The notes under the pieces were generated by a model. The model was not told the origin of the DNA. It made no database searches and saw only the letters and a program-made list of their open reading frames with translations. A DNA stretch of 23,901 bases from Paulinella micropora (lineage: Eukaryota > Cercozoa > Imbricatea > Euglyphida), in assembly GCA_009731375.1 (NCBI GenBank), contig BJOX01000177.1, positions 770,637 through 794,537 of the forward strand, in the 5' to 3' direction. Position 1 is the stretch's first letter. Each line of letters opens with the position of its first letter. Positions 23,648-23,901 of this stretch are shown here, one piece after another. Position numbers and translations under genes: made by a program.

Positions 23648-23687
23648 ACAAATAACGACGCGGCAACTGGAAAGATACCTCCGACAG
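23648..23687 (+). CDS. Exon 9 of the MYND-finger gene
   Basis: The acceptor CTATCTATCTAG ends at 23647. After one base completing the Arg codon from exon 8, 13 codons read [13 protein letters not shown], ending in phase 0 at ACAG|GTTCTG. This is the only copy of the edge sequence that continues as coding sequence to a donor; the four upstream copies break into TATC repeats after GATACC. The peptide is basic and Gln/Arg-rich, probably helical. The function is unknown. The gene must continue beyond the window's right edge since no stop codon is reached. Confidence 0.75.
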
Positions 23688-23778
23688 GTTCTGTGTGCTT
23701 TTCTTTGTTTATTTATTTTCTTTATCTTTATCTCTCTTTTTTTTTTTTTTGTCCTGTGTGTGCCTCTCTCTCTCTCTC

Positions 23779-23813
<35 letters not shown>

Positions 23814-23816
23814 CTC

Positions 23817-23858
<42 letters not shown>

Positions 23859-23901
23859 TTCTTCTTCTTCTTCTTCTTCTTCTTCTTCTTCTTCTCCTCC
23901 T
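23688..23901. repeat. T-rich, (CT)n and (CTT)n intron sequence
   Basis: After the exon 9 donor come T-rich sequence, a T-run, (CT)n with CTGT variants and, at the window end, (CTT)n then CTC. No gene was seen. Confidence 0.9.

Overview
This is a eukaryotic genomic window made overwhelmingly of simple-sequence DNA. Threaded through it on the + strand is one multi-exon gene with very short exons. The evidence for a eukaryote is GT-AG exon boundaries whose phases agree from exon to exon, a MYND-type zinc finger split by an intron, a degenerate tRNA-derived SINE-like element, dispersed repeats and scaffold gaps of N. Nothing looks bacterial or viral. A repeat-rich animal or alga is plausible, but I cannot assign a lineage.

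Layout. Positions 1-9306 are a satellite of the 8-mer TCCATCTA: about 4 kb look perfectly homogeneous, followed by about 5 kb of a diverged version with a higher-order period near 1003 bp. From 9307 to 9812 the array changes strand several times. From about 9880 to 23687 I reconstruct nine candidate exons: 9880-9957, 11168-11207, 12425-12496, 13764-13833, 16906-17200, 18481-18588, 19640-19673, 21396-21495 and 23648-23687. Every junction that can be tested is phase-compatible. The predicted fragment has an alpha-helical, Ala/Leu-rich N-terminal part, a Gly-rich linker, a complete MYND finger (exons 6 and 7), a Lys-Glu repeat and a basic/Gln segment. I do not recognise the full protein. Both ends lie outside the window, and exons could be hidden in the N gaps.

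The introns are almost entirely microsatellite (TATC/GATA, TACC/GTAG, GTAT/ATAC, CT/GA, CA, TA, ATT, ATC), often starting within a few bases of the splice site. They also carry a roughly 545-bp dispersed element (two near-full copies and two partial ones), a SINE-like element, a foldback element and a GC-rich palindrome.

The most unusual feature is recurrent. Short pieces of the gene's own exon edges, meaning splice site plus about 20-75 nt of coding sequence, are copied several times inside the neighbouring introns and separated by microsatellite. This is clear at exons 1, 3, 5, 6 and 9 and possible at exon 8. It produces sets of decoy splice sites. A second pattern is that the introns after exons 7 and 8 start with one repeat and end with its reverse complement, so the transcript could fold with the two splice sites close together.
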